Below are positions 7,360 through 10,633 of a stretch of DNA of 10,633 nt, one piece after another. This DNA is from Hemicentrotus pulcherrimus. Lineage: Eukaryota; Echinodermata; Echinoidea; Camarodonta; Strongylocentrotidae. The notes beneath the pieces were generated by a model. The model did not search any database, was not told the DNA's origin, and saw only the letters and a list, made by a program, of their open reading frames with translations. Positions within the stretch are counted from its first letter, which is position 1; each line of letters starts with the position of its first letter. The translations under genes were made by a program, and so were the position numbers. The stretch lies in assembly GCA_003118195.1 (NCBI GenBank), contig BEXV01001585.1, positions 91,056 to 101,688 on the forward strand, given 5' to 3'.

Positions 7360-9016
7360 CTGTGTGTCCAAAGATAAAGAGTAAGGAAAGATCATACATT
7401 CTTGTCTATACAGCAACACTAAAATGGCGAGGAAGACAATAACAGTACTAGTACTGATTATATAACTATACAAAATATAGTAGTATTATTTGTAAAGAAA
7501 ATGTATGATGATCAAATTTAATACGGCAGCTTTCCTGTCACAAGTAAAAGGATCAAAGTGCGTAACAATGAATTATCATTACTTTAGTCATTGTTTATTT
7601 TACAGATCATTGTGAAATCCGCAAACGAAATATAGTTCAGTTTTGCTGCTTCCAAAAGGGCTTATCTCGACGAATAAAAGTTATTGCATTTGTAAGAGAG
7701 AGGTAAAAACAAAAACACACAAATGAACCAACCTGAATTTCAGAGGTGAGTGGTAATCCGTTTTGAGGCTGTTAATTCGATCTTGGTCTCGATGAAGCCC
7801 GCACCAGAGCTAGGAAAAAAATACCATATTCAGCAACTATTACGTCTGTATCGTTTCGGGAAAAAAGTACTTTGCTATTTTGTTTTTCAAAGAGACAGAA
7901 ATTTGAACAAGAGGAATAATATTTTTACAGAGAAAATGGTCATTTAAACATTATTTTAGAGTCTTATCTGGAACTTATTAGAGTGAATGAAATCTGATTT
8001 TCGTTCGGCTTGGACAATACGATGGATTTGTATAATTAGAAAATATGGCAGTGACTTGTAAATGCCATAAGCACCCAGTAAATGAAAACCTCAAAATATA
8101 AGAGAAACAAAATTGAATGCAAGTTCAGCTTCAAACTGTACTTTTAATACTTCTGCAAGAGACTTTGCTTCAATTATAAAATGTATTATAAAAACAGGGA
8201 TACCCAGGGTAGCCACATTATTTTCAATTTTTTTTTTCCTAAGCACTTTACAATTATTATTACCCGAGCCTTGGTAGGTACCCAAATAATAAACCTGTGT
8301 CGTTAGGGGATACAATGTGAGGAAATAACCACGTCCAAAGATGCAAGCACGAGCAAGGATCCAAACTGGACCTCTCGTATATGCGAGTCAAGACCCTTCA
8401 CAAATTGACTAGGGGTGTGTTTCACAAAGGCTGAGATCGACTTAAAGTTAGACTTAACTATGGCAGGCCGTCCATGCCAATGCTTTCTCTCACCATTTAC
8501 TGTCATCGGTCTCTCAAGGGACGTACAAATCGTGGTCACAAATCTACAGAATTGATATCGTTTGATAATTCATTTTTAAGGGGAAAACTATTATCTAAAC
8601 ATTTTAAGGGTAACACTGGGAAACAGTGGCATGAACAGCCTGTCATAGTTAAGTCCAACTTAAATTCGATCTTAGTCTTTGTGAAACACTCCCCATTTAA
8701 CTTTTGGATTTCAATGTATGCATGTTTCTCTACAAAACCCTTGATTACCAATAATTATGATTCATCTGCTATGAATAAAGGGCATCTCTATCGATGGAAT
8801 TCACTTCGTAAACATTAGTTGTGGCTATGCAGAGCAAGCATCTGGCAGGTTAGGGGTCTTTTCAGTAATCAAGACTATGCATACAATTAATTCGCATGTC
8901 TATTATGTAATTCTTACCTGACCAAAGCTTAGGAAGAAGATCTGGTTGTGTGTGAGGTTGATACCAGGCAGTAACGGTTCCTCCTTACCGGTTTCCTCAA
9001 CAGAATGTCTGTATGC
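7260..9016 (-). CDS. M13 family zinc metallopeptidase (neprilysin/ECE-like), 3' end, three exons
   Basis: Join of complement 9016-8918, 7809-7733 and 7359-7260. The spliced product is the C-terminal 91 residues of a protein whose family members are usually about 700-800 residues. Family members are type II membrane ectoenzymes that cleave peptide hormones and neuropeptides. Conserved features seen: the LLPGxNLTxxQxFFL block, the LWCG motif, [10 protein letters not shown] containing the His and Arg that contact substrate in neprilysin (His711 and Arg717 there), and the closing [17 protein letters not shown]. The three Cys (LWC, NCP, KKC) match family cysteines that pair with more N-terminal ones. 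Junction phases are 0 and 2, and the Arg codon AG|G is rebuilt across the second junction. No frameshift or stop interrupts it. The HExxH and ENxAD exons are not found and must lie beyond position 10633. I cannot tell neprilysin-like from ECE-like members with this fragment. Confidence 0.92.
7360..7732 (-). other. Last intron of the M13 peptidase gene
   Basis: A 373-base GT..AG intron (phase 2). It holds AT-rich sequence with no element recognised. Confidence 0.85.
7733..7809 (-). CDS. M13 peptidase, penultimate exon
   Basis: A 77-base exon of 25 codons plus two bases, from LWCGLHRDQ to TDYHSPLKF, with AG left over for the next exon. The acceptor is TTTTTTCCTAG and the donor TTCAG|GTTGGT, weaker than consensus. 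The usual RPE after the WC motif is RDQ here. The His of TDxHSP, which stabilises the transition state in neprilysin, is kept. Confidence 0.9.
7810..8917 (-). other. Penultimate intron of the M13 peptidase gene
   Basis: A 1108-base GT..AG intron (phase 0). Its middle is occupied by the fold-back element at 8412-8694. Nothing else is recognised in 7810-8411 or 8695-8917. The open frames at 7750-7947, 8091-8315, 8303-8539, 8474-8818 and 8536-8751 are not genes; the similar peptides in 8303-8539 and 8474-8818 arise from the two arms of the inverted repeat. Confidence 0.85.
8412..8694. mobile_element. 283-bp fold-back element (MITE-like) with long inverted repeats
   Basis: The left arm 8412-8468 and the reverse complement of 8638-8694 match at 50 of 57 positions without gaps; the outer tip is GGGG(T/A)GTGTTTCACAAAG. 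Weaker pairing continues inward to about 8488 and 8619 (CATGCCA block). The centre, about 8489-8618, is unique and non-coding. No transposase and no clear target-site duplication are visible. A non-autonomous DNA transposon is the best explanation. It could form a long hairpin in the peptidase pre-mRNA. Confidence 0.85.
8918..9016 (-). CDS. M13 peptidase, antepenultimate exon
   Basis: A 99-base exon of 33 codons, phase 0 at both ends, starting AYRHSVEE and ending FFLSFGQ. The acceptor is TTATTATTAACAG (9017 upward) and the donor CAG|GTAAGA (8917 downward), which is near consensus. The acceptor's AT-rich tract is the end of the TAA microsatellite, so the pyrimidine tract is weak. It corresponds to the family segment just after ENxADxGG, running to FxQ before the WC motif. 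Confidence 0.9.
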
Positions 9017-9017
9017 C

Positions 9018-9061
9018 TGTTAATAATAATATATATTAATAATATTGTAATAATAATAATA
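9018..9061. repeat. TAA/TA-rich microsatellite
   Basis: TTAATAATAATATATATTAATAAT-type sequence directly abutting the splice acceptor of the 8918-9016 exon, and supplying its upstream tract. Confidence 0.9.
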
Positions 9062-9064
9062 CAT

Positions 9065-9143
9065 TCAAACCTGCTTTAGTGGCTACCTGTCTTCAAAGAC
9101 CACTTTTTGTGTCCTCTTGGGCGGTCGCTATAGACAGGTTTGA
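9065..9143. repeat. 79-bp inverted-repeat element
   Basis: It begins TCAAACCTG (9065-9073) and ends CAGGTTTGA (9135-9143). The imperfect pairing extends inward (CTTTAGTGGCTACC against CTATAGCGACCGCC). Inside are GACCAC and ACCTGTCTT blocks. I recall near-identical short repeats scattered through many marine invertebrate genomes, but have not checked this. Confidence 0.75.
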
Positions 9144-9179
9144 CTGCATGACGTTCTTGAAAAGTGTCTACTGTTATTC

Positions 9180-9399
9180 CCCCGGCTGTAGCATGATTGC
9201 TACTATAGTACTAAAGGGTACTAGCATTTAAAGGAATCAAGTCCTACCGGGTACCCATTTTAATACTTCACCTGGGTTGAAAGTGGCAAATGAAGATAAA
9301 TGTCTTGCCAAGGAACACTAGTGCTGTCATAGGGATTCGAACCTTGTACCTTGTGCGTCAAAGTCCAAAAACTTATCCGCTCGGCCACGACACCTCCAT
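9180..9399 (-). mobile_element. tRNA-derived SINE (- strand)
   Basis: Read on the - strand from about 9399, it has a tRNA-like head with a perfect A box TGGCCGAGCGG (9387-9377) and a perfect B box GGTTCGAATCC (9343-9333), as in tRNA-Leu/Ser. Six of seven acceptor-stem pairs are still possible, but the D and anticodon stems are decayed, so it is not a functional tRNA. The body follows with CCTTGGCAAGACATTTATC and CACCCAGGTG-like blocks (here AACCCAGGTGAAG) and AAATGGGTACCCGG, a conserved-looking central domain. The 3' boundary is uncertain and could reach about 9155. Confidence 0.8.
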
Positions 9400-9716
9400 A
9401 TCATTATTATTAAAACAAGGGGGAGAGATTGGTTCAAGATCACATCAGTGATAGCCTACAGCTTGCATGAACTGCAGTGTCGGTCTTGTGGGGATTTTGA
9501 CAACTCTATAGGGGGATCACTTCACCGACAAAACCTGCAGGACCTATGTCTGTTCTCATTCATGTCTATGTTTTATCTGTATTTTGGGCTTATAGAAACT
9601 TTCTTATTTTCTGTAGTTTCTTGTGTATTGATTGCTTTGTCGGGTCTCGTTGGCTATAATTCCTGGTGAATATTAAACATTTAATTGAACTGTATTGAAT
9701 AGAATTAAAATCTGAA

Positions 9717-9909
9717 GGGTTGGCGCGATGGCTAAGCGTTAGAGCAGTCATAGAGCAACCGGGACGTCCCGGTTTTGAAACCAAGTCAATGCGCTCGTGC
9801 CCTTTGGTGTCCCTCGGAGAGGGCTTAAAGCCGTCGCCCCCCTCCTTGCTCATTTACACGCATACATTATCTTTGTTCGCAGTAAGGTAAAACAAACAAA
9901 CCAACCAAA
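9717..9909 (+). mobile_element. tRNA-derived SINE (+ strand)
   Basis: A tRNA-like head with an A box (TGGCTAAGCGTT, 9729-9740) and a degraded B box (GGTTTTGAAACC, 9771-9782) is followed by a GC-rich body with a CCCTC-GGA-GAGGG hairpin (9811-9823), then an AACAAACAAACCAACCAAA tail. An 18-base perfect palindrome lies at 9757-9774. Possible decayed target duplications are AAATCTGAAG before and AAATCCAAG after. It differs from the SINE at 9180-9399 in body sequence, so it is a second family. Confidence 0.78.
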
Positions 9910-10633
9910 TCCAAGCCATTTGAGCTGGTTCGCATTATCATGATTATACACTAAGGGTCATTGATCTGACAAAGTAATTTCACGTTAATAAGATTCAAGA
10001 TTGCCCATAAGAGAATTTTGCAGAAAATTATATTCTATCGACTTCAATATCAGTCTTAAAATAATGATCATTAAATTCCCGTAATAAATCATCAACAGAT
10101 TACTGTCGGTGGATAAAATATGTATTATGTCATTAACAAAAGCGAAGAACTCCAGGATATTTCAAGTCGTCGGTAAATCATAAGGCAATGACTCCCTAAA
10201 GCACAATCATAACATTTTAGAGGAAACGGTAATGCACATATGAAAAGAAAAAAAAAACAGCTTTAAAAAATTGTTAATAGTTTTTACTAAATGGGATGCA
10301 TGTACGTAATATAAATGTTAACATTTTACACATGAAACAACAGAATGGTTGAAAAACAAAATGCTGGAATTATTTTTAAATATAAAAACAGTACATGTGT
10401 AACAACACATATTGACAGGCATTTTAGTCAATATAAATTGACTTAGGTCCACAGGACGGTGTGTCCCATTGCTCCCCTACAAAAGATTGAAGAAAAGATT
10501 AAAGGTTATCGAACGTAAAATGAAGATAATTTGAACTTTCCCACATTTTAGTTGCCCCTAATCGTGGGCTTGAAAACCAGCATTTCATCCACATTGTACG
10601 CATGCCTTCCAGTAATTACTCCTTCAATCCCCC

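Larger units (their letters stand above)
9017..10633 (-). other. Upstream intron region of the M13 gene, rich in repeats
   Basis: Immediately upstream of the first visible peptidase exon in the gene's direction. I looked for the expected preceding exon (ENxADxGG) and for a CAG|GT donor and found neither. Stretches 9400-9716 and 9910-10633 show no recognised feature. The intron therefore probably runs past the window edge. Confidence 0.55.

Noticed and set aside
8303..8818. Similar peptides on both strands (IVKSN...FVKH) suggesting a gene pair
   Set aside because: They are translations of the two arms of the inverted repeat at 8412-8694, not related genes.
9333..9396. tRNA gene of Leu/Ser type on the - strand
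   Set aside because: A and B boxes are perfect, but D and anticodon stems do not pair and a SINE body follows directly.
10440..10476. Possible upstream M13 exon after a strong acceptor (TCTTTTGTAG), reading GAMGHTVLWT
   Set aside because: The family's GxxGxVIGHExxH does not follow, a stop comes after ten codons and there is no suitable donor.
10560..10633. - strand frame reading GVITGRHAYNVDEM, faintly like the M13 VIGHExxHxFD region
   Set aside because: There is no HExxH, the likeness is superficial and the frame stops soon after.
1..10633. CRISPR arrays, operons, bacterial-type genes or viral genes
   Set aside because: None was seen. The only regular array is the 15-bp minisatellite without spacers, and gene structure is eukaryotic throughout.

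Overview
The window reads as nuclear DNA from a marine invertebrate, most likely a deuterostome such as an echinoderm (sea urchin-like). The base composition is AT-rich. There are many simple repeats, tRNA-derived SINEs, small inverted-repeat elements, spliced genes with GT..AG introns, and one single-exon rhodopsin-type GPCR of the kind that is heavily expanded in echinoderms. The species assignment is inference; nothing here is diagnostic.

Two genes are supported and they converge. On the + strand, 1495-2826 is a single-exon class A GPCR of about 443 residues. It has intact DRY, TWFP and NFFVF (NPxxY-equivalent) motifs, an unusually long basic third intracellular loop, almost no N-terminus, and lacks the usual TM3-ECL2 disulfide cysteines. 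On the - strand, three short exons (9016-8918, 7809-7733, 7359-7260) encode the last 91 residues of an M13 zinc metallopeptidase (neprilysin/endothelin-converting-enzyme family). Splice sites and reading phases agree at both junctions. The exons are too short to stand out as ORFs. The catalytic HExxH and ENxAD exons are not visible and must lie beyond the right edge.

Layout: 1-460 holds a CT microsatellite and a probable transposon end. 461-630 is an 11-unit, 15-bp minisatellite. 631-1494 is non-coding with GA and CT tracts. 1495-2826 is the GPCR. 2827-5263 is intergenic, AT-rich and featureless apart from possible polyA signals and one weak small ORF. 5264-6214 is a repeat module: two direct ~433-bp copies with an inverted fragment between them, each copy carrying an (AT)n tract. 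About 6215-7259 is the probable 3' UTR of the peptidase. 7260-9016 holds the peptidase exons, with a 283-bp fold-back element in the larger intron. 9017-10633 is upstream intron carrying a TAA microsatellite, a 79-bp inverted-repeat element and two tRNA-derived SINEs on opposite strands.

A functional link between the two genes is possible in principle, since M13 enzymes cut peptide ligands and many class A receptors sense peptides. Adjacency alone does not show it. I did not find a clearly new biological system. The most useful results are the hidden peptidase exons, the divergent GPCR and the composite repeat at 5264-6214.
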